NCBI GenBank assembly: GCA_016870425.1
Contig: VGBQ01000007.1
Span: forward strand, 1-28,147
Reading direction: 5' to 3'
DNA length: 28,147 nucleotides
Origin: Actinomycetota bacterium
GTDB lineage: Bacteria > Actinomycetota > Actinomycetes > S36-B12
The notes under the pieces were generated by a model. That model did no database searches. It was not told the origin of the DNA and saw only the letters and a program-made list of their open reading frames with translations. The translations under genes and the position numbers were made by a program. Below are positions 7,141 through 14,612 of this stretch, piece after piece; the first letter of the stretch is position 1; each line of letters begins with the position of its first letter.

Positions 7141-8853
7141 ATGGATACCCCCGGTCTTGACTTCACCGCCCTGGGACTGAGGGGGGATCTCCTCTCCACT
7201 CTCACCTCGCTCGGCTACGAGGAGCCCACTCCCATCCAGGCCGCCGCCATCCCGCTCCTGATCGGCGGCGCCGACATGCTGGGGCAGGCCGCGACGGGCA
7301 CGGGCAAGACAGCCGCGTTCGCCCTGCCCATCCTCGAGCGTCTCGACCCGGATCGACGCAGCGGTGCACCTAGCGCCCTCGTGCTCGTGCCCACACGCGA
7401 GCTCGCGCTCCAGGTGGCACAGGCGTTTGCCAGCTATGGCAAGGGCATCGGGGTGCGCCTGGTGGCGATCTATGGCGGTGCACCCGCACGCCAGCAAATC
7501 GAGGCGCTCCGTCGAGGCGTCGACGTCGTCATCGCCACACCGGGTCGCGCCCTCGACCTGTGCGACCGCGGATCCCTCAAACTCGACAGCGTGCGCACCG
7601 TCGTGCTCGACGAGGCTGACGAGATGCTCGAGATGGGCTTCATTGAGGACATCGAGACTCTCCTGGCCAAGACTCCGGACTCGCGCCAGACGGTGCTCTT
7701 CTCGGCGACGATGCCCAAGCGCATCGACAAGCTCGCGAGCAGGCATCTGCGCAATCCGGAGCGCGTGGCCATCGCTCCGCCGGCCAAGCGCTCCGATGAC
7801 GTGCCGCGGGTGCGCCAGGCTGCCTTCGTCGTGAAGAGGTTCGACAAGCCCGCAGCCGCCATGCGGATCCTCGATGCCGAGGACCCCGCCGCCACGATCA
7901 TCTTCTGCCGCACGCGCGGCGAGGTCGACGATCTGGCCCAGGCACTCGCCGCCCGTGGCTACCAGGCCGAAGCCCTGCATGGAGGCCTCACCCAGGATCA
8001 GCGCGACCGGGTGATGGGGCGCTTGCGGTCACGCGCCATCGACGTGCTTGTCGCCACCGATGTGGCTGCTCGCGGCCTGGACGTCGATCACCTCTCGCAC
8101 GTCGTCAACTACGACCTCCCGTCGTCGCCGGAGGTCTACGTCCATCGGATCGGTCGTGTCGGACGCGCGGGACGCGAGGGTGTCGCACTGAGTCTCGTTG
8201 AGCCGCGTGAGCGCAGGATGCTCGCGGCGATCGAGAAGCTCATCGGCGCACCGATCCCCATCGAGAAGGTACCGAGCATCGCTGACGTGCGCATGATGCG
8301 ACTCGAGCGCAGCCGCGAGGCCATCGAGGACATCCTTGACGATCCTGACCAGCAGGCGCGACTGGAATCCTTCCAGGAGATCGTCGCCGAGCTCCTGGAA
8401 GACCGCGACCCGGAGACCGTGCTACTCGCCGCATTCGCCTTGGCGCACGACGCCGCGGGGGGAGACGTGGAGGACGACGATCGCGAGCTCTCCGCCGCGC
8501 TCGACAACGACGGCAAGAGAGGGCTACCTGCGTCATGGGGCACGGCCCCATCAAGCAAGGGGCACGGCAAGGCGGGGCGAGGGATGCGCGACGCCGGTGT
8601 TTCGCGCCCGGCCAGCGGCAAGGCGCGGATCTGGGTGTCGCTGGGGCGCAAGTCCGGGGTGACACCCAGCGACATTGTCGGGGTGGTCACGGGTGAGGCC
8701 GGTCTCAAGGGCCGCGACGTGGGGCCGGTCCGCATCCAGGAGTTCTACTCACTGGTCGACGTGCCCGAGGCCAAGGCGCGCAAGGTCGTGAAGTCGCTCA
8801 ATCACTGCACGATTCGAGGACGCAAGGCGAAGGTGAAGCTCGACCAGGGCTGA
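7141..8853 (+). CDS. deaD: DEAD-box ATP-dependent RNA helicase (DeaD/CsdA-like)
   Basis: A 570-residue helicase with the full motif set: Q-motif region LGYEEPTPIQ (24-33), motif I ATGTGKT (51-57), Ia PTRELAL, Ib TPGR, II DEAD (157-160), III SAT (188-190), then domain 2 with IIFCRTR, TDVAARGLD and motif VI HRIGRVGRAGR, which carries Val where Thr is commoner. After an acidic linker (residues about 430-490) the C-terminus (ARIWVSLGRKSGVTPSDIVG onward) is a DbpA-type RNA-binding domain. It unwinds or remodels RNA, typically in ribosome assembly, cold adaptation or mRNA decay. The gene looks monocistronic and converges with the histidine kinase gene, 14 nt apart. The symbol is by family; the match to a particular orthologue is not proven. 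Confidence 0.93.
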   Translation: MDTPGLDFTALGLRGDLLSTLTSLGYEEPTPIQAAAIPLLIGGADMLGQAATGTGKTAAFALPILERLDPDRRSGAPSALVLVPTRELALQVAQAFASYGKGIGVRLVAIYGGAPARQQIEALRRGVDVVIATPGRALDLCDRGSLKLDSVRTVVLDEADEMLEMGFIEDIETLLAKTPDSRQTVLFSATMPKRIDKLASRHLRNPERVAIAPPAKRSDDVPRVRQAAFVVKRFDKPAAAMRILDAEDPAATIIFCRTRGEVDDLAQALAARGYQAEALHGGLTQDQRDRVMGRLRSRAIDVLVATDVAARGLDVDHLSHVVNYDLPSSPEVYVHRIGRVGRAGREGVALSLVEPRERRMLAAIEKLIGAPIPIEKVPSIADVRMMRLERSREAIEDILDDPDQQARLESFQEIVAELLEDRDPETVLLAAFALAHDAAGGDVEDDDRELSAALDNDGKRGLPASWGTAPSSKGHGKAGRGMRDAGVSRPASGKARIWVSLGRKSGVTPSDIVGVVTGEAGLKGRDVGPVRIQEFYSLVDVPEAKARKVVKSLNHCTIRGRKAKVKLDQG

Positions 8854-8860
8854 TCCTCCT

Positions 8861-8880
8861 CGTCTCATCAGGCAGAGACG
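8861..8880. terminator. Weak stem-loop between convergent genes
   Basis: CGTCTC (8861-8866) and GAGACG (8875-8880) can pair with an 8-nt loop. It lies at the junction of the convergent helicase and kinase genes and overlaps the kinase stop codon. There is no U-run, and a six-pair stem is common by chance in GC-rich DNA. Confidence 0.25.
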
Positions 8881-10619
8881 GGCACGCGCACACGCACTCG
8901 CGTGCGCCCATCTGCTGTGCGGTCAATAGCCCACGTGCCGTCATGTCGCGCGACCATCCCGAGGCCCGCGCCAGGCCGCGGTGCGACGCGAGGTGGACGG
9001 CCATCGTTGATCGCATCGATCTCCACGCCTTCGCTTGCCACGCGCACGGCAAGGTCGACGTTGCGGGCATCGGCATGCCGCGAGGCATTCGTGACGAGTT
9101 CACCGGCGATGGCCACGACGAGGGTGCGGCTCGAGGAGGGGAACGCATCACCCTCGGCGACCGACCAGGTCACTGTCACGAGTCCGGCCCACGTCTGCGC
9201 CACGTGCTCGAGTCCGGCGCCCAGGCTGGTCCACTCCGGCTCGGTGCGCTGGCCGATCTGCTCGAGGTCCTGGATGGCTCGATCGAGCAGGAGGGTTGTG
9301 GTGCGGAGCGTGGCAGGGAGATCACCTTCGCGTCCGCTCGCCTGCGCGTCGGCGTAGAGGCGCAGTGCCATCGATGCTGCCGCCAGGCGACCCTGCACGG
9401 GTCCATGGAGCACATCAGCCAAGCGTTCGCGCACCTGACCAAGCTCGTGCATGAGCTCCCGGTTGGCCGCTGCGAGAGCGGAGTTCACCTGGGCGAGCTC
9501 CTCGGTCACGCGGGCCCAGCGCAGGTTCACGCCCGAGACCAGGCGCCCGAGGATGAAGACACCGGCAACGAAGACACCGATCGCCGGGAGGGGGATGAGT
9601 CCGGGGTTGGCAGGAGCCTGGGTCCGCGCCAGGGCAAACCCCCAGACAGCCATGGCCGCGAGGAAGATCACCAGCCCTGTGCTCAGGATCAGCTCTCGGG
9701 GGGATGGGCGCGCAGCAACCCGGTCGATGATGGCGCGCCCGACCCAGGCCAGGGCGAGCAGGGCGCTGAAGATCAGGGCCTGCACCAGCAGCGTGCTCGG
9801 ATCCCATCGCAGCAGCGACCCGACGAATCCCCGCATCGCGATGAGGGCCACGGGCAGGACGACGGGCTGGCGGGCGCGCATGTAGACGTCGAAGAGGCTC
9901 GGCCACTGCACCTGCGCCGACCCCGGCCGCAGGCCGGCACCGAGCAGCGCGACGTCCGGCTCACGGAGTCGATGGCTCGCGGTGCGCACAACCTCGGTGG
10001 AGTAGTAGGCCACACGGTCGGCGAGGGCGGTGATGCTCGCGCGGGCGCCTGTAAGCGCCCCTGCCCGCACGCTCTCGCGGAGTCCGGCGACCTCGGCAGC
10101 CATGCGTCCCTGGACCGCATCGACCAGGCGCCGCTCCTCCTGCTCCAGGAGATCCTGGGTGTGCTCCTGGATCTCGATGAGCTCTGCGTTGGCCTCGGCG
10201 ATCTCCCGCGCGCCACTGCGGCCTTCGTCCATGGTCGCGAAGAGATAGATCACCACGAGCGCCCACACGGGGATGGCGACGTTGAAGGTGATGGTGGCGC
10301 CGATGGGGTCGGGTGAAATGAGCAGTGAGCACACTAGGCGCGCAGCGGCGACGCAGATCCATACAACGACGACGAGCCAGACGGGCTGCACCCGCGTGTC
10401 ACGTGTGCGCAGGACCGTGACGGCCGCGATGAGCAGCACAGCGGCTCCGACGGCATCGGCGGCGACCTCGACGGCGGTGCTGCGCAGGTAGGAGGGCCAG
10501 CCCAGGCCCAGTCGAAGGCCCGCGGACAGGACAAGACCCATCACGACCAGGGTGGCGCCCACCTGCCAGGCGCAGCACCAGCGGCTGCCGAGTCGGCGGG
10601 CGATGGTCTCGGCACTCAC
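8868..10619 (-). CDS. Membrane sensor histidine kinase with 4 TM + helical segment + 4 TM, pair 1
   Basis: A 583-residue kinase starting at GTG 10619, which overlaps the response regulator's stop by 4 nt. Four helices occupy residues about 17-130, then a cytoplasmic helical stretch (130-240), four more helices (about 250-362), a coiled coil, the H-box VLHGPVQGRL with His405, and an HATPase domain with N-box ELVTNASRH (507-515), INDG (537-540) and GAGLGM (550-555). The H-box resembles DesK/LiaS-type HisKA_3 kinases but reads His-Gly-Pro-Val rather than the usual His-Asp. Residues 163-176 (RRLVDAVQGRMAAE) resemble the H-box helix without its histidine, suggesting an internal duplication. It should phosphorylate the regulator at 10616-11260. 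The signal sensed is unknown. The kinase at 22549-24327 is a paralogue with the same layout. Confidence 0.88.
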   Translation of the reverse strand: MSAETIARRLGSRWCCAWQVGATLVVMGLVLSAGLRLGLGWPSYLRSTAVEVAADAVGAAVLLIAAVTVLRTRDTRVQPVWLVVVVWICVAAARLVCSLLISPDPIGATITFNVAIPVWALVVIYLFATMDEGRSGAREIAEANAELIEIQEHTQDLLEQEERRLVDAVQGRMAAEVAGLRESVRAGALTGARASITALADRVAYYSTEVVRTASHRLREPDVALLGAGLRPGSAQVQWPSLFDVYMRARQPVVLPVALIAMRGFVGSLLRWDPSTLLVQALIFSALLALAWVGRAIIDRVAARPSPRELILSTGLVIFLAAMAVWGFALARTQAPANPGLIPLPAIGVFVAGVFILGRLVSGVNLRWARVTEELAQVNSALAAANRELMHELGQVRERLADVLHGPVQGRLAAASMALRLYADAQASGREGDLPATLRTTTLLLDRAIQDLEQIGQRTEPEWTSLGAGLEHVAQTWAGLVTVTWSVAEGDAFPSSSRTLVVAIAGELVTNASRHADARNVDLAVRVASEGVEIDAINDGRPPRVAPRPGAGLGMVARHDGTWAIDRTADGRTRVRVRVPVSA

Positions 10620-11260
10620 TTGACGATGACCCGTCCCTGCTGCCACATGCGCACGGCCTGCACGCGCGCATTCATGCGTCGATCCGAGTCGATGCCGAGC
10701 GCGCTGAAGGTGCGGTGCACCAGCGACTCCGTCGACCGCAGGGAGGTGCCCCGGATCTCAGCGATCCCGAGGTTGGAGTAGCCGTCTGCGATGAGACGCA
10801 GGATCTCTCCTTGACTGTGGGAGATGACGGCCCGTCCCTCAGGGTCCAACTCGGGCACCAGGGTGAACTCGGTATCGGTGATGGCGGACTCGACCGCCTG
10901 CAGGAGGTCCCCGCTGGAGTGGACCTGTGACTTCATGACGTAGCTCACGTGCGACGGCAGTTGCGTGCCGGGCCGGATCGCGAGCTCCGGCGACGCATGC
11001 GACGTGAGGACGACGAGTCCCACCCACGGCGCGTCCTCGGCAAGCCGATTGAGCAGGTCTGCACCCGAGGGGCCGCTGCCCAGATCAAGATCGGAGACGA
11101 CCACGTGTGGCTCGAAGGACTCCATCTCGACGAGAGCCTCGGCGACGGTGGCAACACCGTGGACGCGCAGGCCGTTGACCTCCAGCGCCTCGGCCACCAT
11201 GGTGCGAGTGAACTCCTCGTCCTCGACGAGCAGCACCCTGCGACGACCGTCGTCCGTCAT
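10616..11260 (-). CDS. Response regulator, receiver plus LuxR-type HTH (NarL family), pair 1
   Basis: A 214-residue regulator. The receiver domain begins VLLVEDEEF (acidic pocket Glu13-Asp14), has the probable phospho-acceptor Asp57 in VVVSDLDLGSG, a conserved Thr-Ser in VVLTSHAS, and the switch lysine in YVMKSQ. The C-terminal HTH (ISHSQGEILRLIADGYSNLG, then AEIRGTSLRSTESLVHR) is of the LuxR/FixJ type but departs from the consensus. ATG 11260 is the first in-frame start before the receiver strand; no strong ribosome site is visible. The gene precedes its kinase with a 4-nt overlap, so the pair is translated together. It shares the unusual LG-x-GP-x-G-x-DL segment with the regulator at 24349. 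Confidence 0.9.
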   Translation of the reverse strand: MTDDGRRRVLLVEDEEFTRTMVAEALEVNGLRVHGVATVAEALVEMESFEPHVVVSDLDLGSGPSGADLLNRLAEDAPWVGLVVLTSHASPELAIRPGTQLPSHVSYVMKSQVHSSGDLLQAVESAITDTEFTLVPELDPEGRAVISHSQGEILRLIADGYSNLGIAEIRGTSLRSTESLVHRTFSALGIDSDRRMNARVQAVRMWQQGRVIVK

Positions 11261-11352
11261 GGGTCAACTGTCGCCTACCTCGGCCCCCCACTGCACGCAG
11301 GTGCGGGGATTGCCGCGCCCTGTAAGTGCGAATAAACCGATGATGGCGGGGG

Positions 11353-11520
11353 CTACTGGCCGATCCAGCCCGAGATGGGCTCAGACGCGAAGTAGACGAT
11401 GAAGGCCACCGTCACGACCCACATCACGAGAGGGATCTCCCGGGCCCGACCCTGGCAGACCTTGATGACCACCCACGATCCTGCGCACGGACAGCCCGCA
11501 CCACGCCGCAGCAGCGTCAT
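11353..11520 (-). CDS. Small membrane protein with an N-terminal CPC motif, unknown
   Basis: An ATG-initiated frame of 55 residues. It starts MTLLRRGAGCPC, continues with a short polar part containing a third cysteine (KVCQGRAREI), then a single strong transmembrane helix (PLVMWVVTVAFIVYFASEP), and ends at TAG. A purine-rich AAGGGA lies about 11 nt upstream of the ATG. The clean alternation of a basic stretch followed by a hydrophobic helix supports a real gene, but it could equally be the C-terminal remnant of a larger one. Its start abuts the 14-bp palindrome at 11521-11534. I do not recognise the family. Confidence 0.45.
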   Translation of the reverse strand: MTLLRRGAGCPCAGSWVVIKVCQGRAREIPLVMWVVTVAFIVYFASEPISGWIGQ

Positions 11521-11534
11521 GGATGCATGCATCC
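11521..11534. promoter_or_regulatory. Perfect 14-bp palindrome between divergent short genes
   Basis: GGATGCATGCATCC is identical to its reverse complement. It sits directly upstream of the small membrane protein ATG (minus strand) and overlaps the apparent start of the VapC remnant (plus strand). A palindrome at a start codon next to toxin-antitoxin debris may be a leftover antitoxin operator. It is too symmetrical and too short of a loop for a terminator. Confidence 0.4.
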
Positions 11535-11870
11535 CTTGAGCGTCGGGCCGAGATCATCGTGCTTGCCGAGACGCTGGTTGCTGCCGTGAGACTGCTGAGC
11601 AATGCCCGAGCCTGGCGTCACCCGACACCGCCGGATCGCGCCGTGCAGGGCCTTGACGACTTGATGACGGCGACTCAGGCACGCATCGTGGGCGCGGGGC
11701 TTGAGTCCTGGCATGAGTTCACACGCATGGTCACGTCACACGACCTCACGACGCGCATGGTGCCCGACGCACTCGTCGCATCCGCCGCACTCGCGCATGG
11801 AGCCACAGTGACCACCTTCGATCGGGGACTGGGGACCTATCCGGGTGTGCGATCGGTCGTCCTGTCGTGA
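11523..11870 (+). pseudogene. VapC-type PIN-domain toxin, N-terminus missing
   Basis: 115 residues that align by eye with the middle and end of VapC toxins: LLSNARAWRHPTPPDRA corresponds to the conserved Arg/Leu-Thr/Ser-Pro region, and MVPDALVASAALAHGATV plus TTFDRGLG supply the C-terminal acidic residues (Asp82, Asp100). The N-terminal strand with the first catalytic Asp (a D-x-N-x-L type motif, as in the intact toxin at 27232) is absent. The frame upstream reads into unrelated sequence and reaches a stop at 11466-11468, and no VapB gene precedes it. A PIN nuclease without its first acidic residue should be inactive, so I read this as a remnant of a vapBC module whose 5' half was deleted. 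Confidence 0.65.
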
Positions 11871-11919
11871 CCTGAGGACCCTGATCTTGCGCACTCTCCA
11901 CGCGCAGGGACGATCGCCG

Positions 11920-13101
11920 TCACTGCGGGCTGGCGCTCATTTGCCACAGCACGGGAATCGGCCGCACCCACGAGTCCCCGGGCATGTCCATCCGCCTCAC
12001 TCCGTCACCGCGACGTGAGTAGAGCGCCGTCGAGCCTCCCCCGTCGAGCACCACGGCGGTGTCGGCTCCGAGCTGACGGGCGATGCGGGCCAACTCGGTC
12101 TTGGTCATGCCCCCTCGGCGTAGTCCCTCCGAGGAGTCCGGCAGGCCTGAGCTCGCGGTGAGGAACCACGCTCTGCCGTCCTTGCTCCACGCCAGCATGC
12201 TGCGAGGGCGGGGCAGTCGCTCATAGTCCGAGCACACGGGCTGGAGTTGCCCGTCCTTGAGCGCCACGCCGCCATGCCCTGCCGCGTGGATGATCTCCTG
12301 ATAGTCAGACGTCTCCACGCCCAGGGTGAGACGCAGAGCATCGCGCATCTTGACCCGGGGCAGCACCGCTGCCGTCGCAGCGACGACGACGTAGCCCTTC
12401 TGCGGGATGCGCACGGCCTTGGCCTTGCGGTGGACTGCGGCGACCCGGTCGTCCTTGACGACGATGGCGGCCAGGCCATCGGGCACATGGGTTCGATGCC
12501 AGGCCGATGTCATGACCGAGAGCTGCCGTCCCTTGACGAGCGGATCATTGAGTGCCTGCACGCGCACCGAGTCATCACTCGACGTCAGGCTTGCGGCCAA
12601 GCGGACATGCGTTGTGCGCAGGCGGTCCTTGGCATTCCATACGACGACCCGGGACCACCCGACAGGCACGAAGACCGGCTCGCGGTCGATGATGAGGGCA
12701 CCCTGCGGCAGTGCGTCACCGCGCGGCAGCGTGTCGAAGAAGTCGCCGTTGAGCACGGCCACGGAACCGCGGGCACGGGCCTCGGTCGCCGGGTCGGTCA
12801 TCGTGGGGATGCGGGCTACGGGCTTGATCACGCCCCGCCCCGCGTGCATCTGCACCGAGGCGACTCGCAGGTGGCCCGCTCCGGCCCGGGAGTCCTTCCA
12901 TTGCCAGACCTGAGCCCGCATGCCCGGAGCCGCGGACCAGCTCCAGGTGGGCTTCCGGGGCAATTCTAAGGGGCGCAGGCACGGGCTGCGTCGCGGCTCC
13001 GACTCTCTCGTGGAATTGACCTCCACCTGATGCGCTGACGCTCCCGCGGGGATCACGAATGCGAGGCAAAGTCCCAGTCCGACTACCTTCATTGCCCGCA
13101 C
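11920..13101 (-). CDS. Secreted phosphodiester glycosidase, NAGPA domain family
   Basis: A 393-residue exported protein with signal peptide MKVVGLGLCLAFVIPAGASA. GTG 13101 is preferred because TAAGGT lies 6 nt upstream; ATG 13092 is the alternative and removes only three residues. The core carries the NAGPA signatures: VAVLNGDFFDT in the N-terminal half, and near the C-terminus RSMLAWSKDGRAWFLTASS, then GMTKTELARIARQLGADTAV and VLDGGGSTALYSR. Known members remove GlcNAc from phosphodiesters or act on related bacterial cell-wall or exopolysaccharide linkages. The substrate here is not known. It diverges from the four-cysteine protein gene at 13165 across 63 bp. Confidence 0.85.
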   Translation of the reverse strand: MRAMKVVGLGLCLAFVIPAGASAHQVEVNSTRESEPRRSPCLRPLELPRKPTWSWSAAPGMRAQVWQWKDSRAGAGHLRVASVQMHAGRGVIKPVARIPTMTDPATEARARGSVAVLNGDFFDTLPRGDALPQGALIIDREPVFVPVGWSRVVVWNAKDRLRTTHVRLAASLTSSDDSVRVQALNDPLVKGRQLSVMTSAWHRTHVPDGLAAIVVKDDRVAAVHRKAKAVRIPQKGYVVVAATAAVLPRVKMRDALRLTLGVETSDYQEIIHAAGHGGVALKDGQLQPVCSDYERLPRPRSMLAWSKDGRAWFLTASSGLPDSSEGLRRGGMTKTELARIARQLGADTAVVLDGGGSTALYSRRGDGVRRMDMPGDSWVRPIPVLWQMSASPQ

Positions 13102-13164
13102 GCGGCTACCTTACTGAGCCGGAGACGCTGAAGAGACGCCCAAACAGCGCGGCAAGGGGGAGAC

Positions 13165-14010
13165 ATGCGAGCCCGGTTCCTGATCGTCGGCATGGCGATC
13201 GCCACGGGTGCTGCACTGCTGCAGCCAGCCGTGGCCTCTGCGATGACACCGCGCAAGACCACGGTGACGACGAGCGGCATCAAGCAGGTGAGCATGTTCA
13301 CCTACCGGGACTCCACCGAGGGCTGGATCACCTTCCGCGTGAAGGACCGCTCACGTCAGGGCGCCAATGTGTCCCAGTGCGATGTGCGCCCCAACGGCAG
13401 CCGTGTCAACTGCGACTCCTACCGCCTGCGGCCCATGGACTACCGGGGCGGCGCCTGGAAGGTACGCCGCACCAGCGACGGCTGGGCCATCCGCATCTAC
13501 GTCGGCTACTACGCCGCCACGAGCAGCCAGTGCTGGAGCTTCCGCAACGGTCAGCGCGAGGGCGTGCAGATCGGGATCCTCACCAGCAGGGAGCGGCTCC
13601 TCGTACGGAACACACACTTCTACCAGTTGCGCTGCGAAGGTGTTGTGGCGCGCGCGAGCGCACCCACGACGCTCATCACCCGTCCCGGCAAGGACTCCCG
13701 TCCATTCGCGGTCACCTCCAACGTCCTCGACCGTCGGCACATCATCAAGTCGGTCCGGCGCTGCTTCTACGACGTGGAGACGCGCGAGATCACCAACTGC
13801 TACAACGACACGATCACCAAGGTGGCCAAGCGCACGGCGCAGGGATGGACGATGACGCGTCAGCTCAACTTCGACAACACGTCGTCCCGGGAGTGCAGCA
13901 CCTATCAGCGTGAGCGGCCGCGCCAGGAATACCGGATCACCTACAAGGACGCCGACGGAGACAATGTCGGCAGCACCAAGGTGTCCTTCCGGGTGACCTG
14001 CCGGCGGTAG
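13165..14010 (+). CDS. Secreted protein with two four-cysteine domains, function unknown
   Basis: A 281-residue protein starting at ATG 13165 after an AAGGGGGAG ribosome site, with signal peptide RFLIVGMAIATGAALLQPAV ending at VASA. The mature part contains two copies of one domain. Copy 1 (about residues 50-160) runs FRVKDR...C...C...SDGWAI...C...FYQLRC; copy 2 (about 175-280) runs FAVTSN...C...C...QGWTMT...C...SFRVTC. Eight cysteines suggest two disulphides per domain. The secreted protein at 5295-5906 has a single copy with the same landmarks. A TACCTT hexamer at 13107-13112 is a possible -10 element. The family is not one I can name. Confidence 0.75.
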   Translation: MRARFLIVGMAIATGAALLQPAVASAMTPRKTTVTTSGIKQVSMFTYRDSTEGWITFRVKDRSRQGANVSQCDVRPNGSRVNCDSYRLRPMDYRGGAWKVRRTSDGWAIRIYVGYYAATSSQCWSFRNGQREGVQIGILTSRERLLVRNTHFYQLRCEGVVARASAPTTLITRPGKDSRPFAVTSNVLDRRHIIKSVRRCFYDVETREITNCYNDTITKVAKRTAQGWTMTRQLNFDNTSSRECSTYQRERPRQEYRITYKDADGDNVGSTKVSFRVTCRR

Positions 14011-14019
14011 CGGCTCGTC

Positions 14020-14244
14020 CTATTCGGGGGCGCTCCAGGACCTGCCGATGTACACGTGCTGCTTTTTCTTGCAGGTCGCGCCGTAGGTCACCTCCCCCTT
14101 CGCACACTTGACCCCGTAGCCCTGCTTGATCAGCTCACCATCGTCAAGCAGCGTCGAACCGGCGCACGCCCGAAGGGAACCATCGTCTAAGCGCTCACCT
14201 TGCCCCTGTGCATGCGGGTGGCGACCTGCGTGTGGACTGTCTCC
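14020..14244 (-). pseudogene. C-terminal remnant of a Cys-containing protein
   Basis: On the minus strand an open frame of 74 codons runs from just after a stop at 14245-14247 to TAG at 14020-14022, with protein-like composition: LDDGSLRACAGSTLLDDGEL, then YGVKCAKGEVTYGATCKKKQ and a C-terminal Trp. There is no ATG or GTG in it, so it cannot be translated conventionally from this position. It looks like the tail of a secreted Cys-rich protein similar in flavour to the partial gene at 27703-28147, but I see no clear alignment between them. It fills most of the 292-bp gap between the genes at 13165 and 14303. Confidence 0.4.
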
Positions 14245-14245
14245 C

Positions 14246-14295
14246 TATTGCCCCTTTTGGGTATTGCCCCTTCTGTGGACGGCGAAGGGGGTAAT
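14246..14295. promoter_or_regulatory. Iterated operator-like repeats before the AbrB-like antitoxin gene
   Basis: TATTGCCCCTT occurs at 14246-14256 and again at 14262-14272, a 16-nt step. An inverted, imperfect copy, GAAGGGGGTAAT, follows at 14284-14295, ending 7 nt before the ATG at 14303. Direct plus inverted copies next to an antitoxin start suggest binding sites for autoregulation. Confidence 0.5.
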
Positions 14296-14302
14296 CGCTG
14301 GC

Positions 14303-14542
14303 ATGGCGACCAGAATCCTCACCACAGACTCCCACGGACGACTCTCGCTTGGGCGCCCTGATCAGCACTTCAGCGTCCGCGAAGAGGAGGACGGCACCGT
14401 AACCCTGGAGCCCGCCGTCGTCATGTCCGAGCTCGAACACCGCTACCTCGCCAACGCCGCTGTGAGGGCCCAGGGGAATACGCTCGCCAGCACCCCGATC
14501 AGCGCGCACCCCGCAAGAAGCGTTCGTGATCGTCGAACTTGA
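14303..14542 (+). CDS. AbrB/SpoVT-like antitoxin, apparently orphan
   Basis: 79 residues starting at ATG 14303; a longer frame from 14126 is rejected because recognisable sequence begins only at MATRILTTDSHGRLSLGR. That N-terminus matches the swapped-hairpin DNA-binding domain of small actinobacterial antitoxins (T-x-DS-x-GR-x-SLG). The middle VTLEPAVVMSELEHRYLAN and basic tail ARSVRDRR are also typical. Family members repress their own operon and neutralise a toxin encoded next to them. Here the downstream frame is only 28 codons long before it meets the oppositely oriented kinase gene, so the toxin seems to be lost. The ribosome site is weak (AAGGGGG about 12 nt upstream). Confidence 0.65.
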   Translation: MATRILTTDSHGRLSLGRPDQHFSVREEEDGTVTLEPAVVMSELEHRYLANAAVRAQGNTLASTPISAHPARSVRDRRT

Positions 14543-14612
14543 TCCGATACCAGCCGACACGCTTGACCAACAGCACGCTCAACTCCGGGCGCAAGTCACC
14601 TACGCCAGGTAA
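14526..14612 (+). pseudogene. 28-codon stub overlapping the antitoxin end, possible toxin remnant
   Basis: GTG 14526 opens a frame of 28 residues (MIVELDPIPADTLDQQ and a short basic end) that overlaps the antitoxin gene by 17 nt, exactly where a toxin gene would start, and stops at TAA 14610-14612 inside the end of the opposite-strand kinase gene. The start is hydrophobic and protein-like. It may be the N-terminal stub of a truncated toxin; it is too short to assign, and could be chance. Confidence 0.25.

Noticed and set aside
8943..10316. 457-codon plus-strand frame opposite kinase 1
   Set aside because: Its length is remarkable but composition is His/Gly/Asp-rich without recognisable domains, and the kinase on the other strand is unambiguous.
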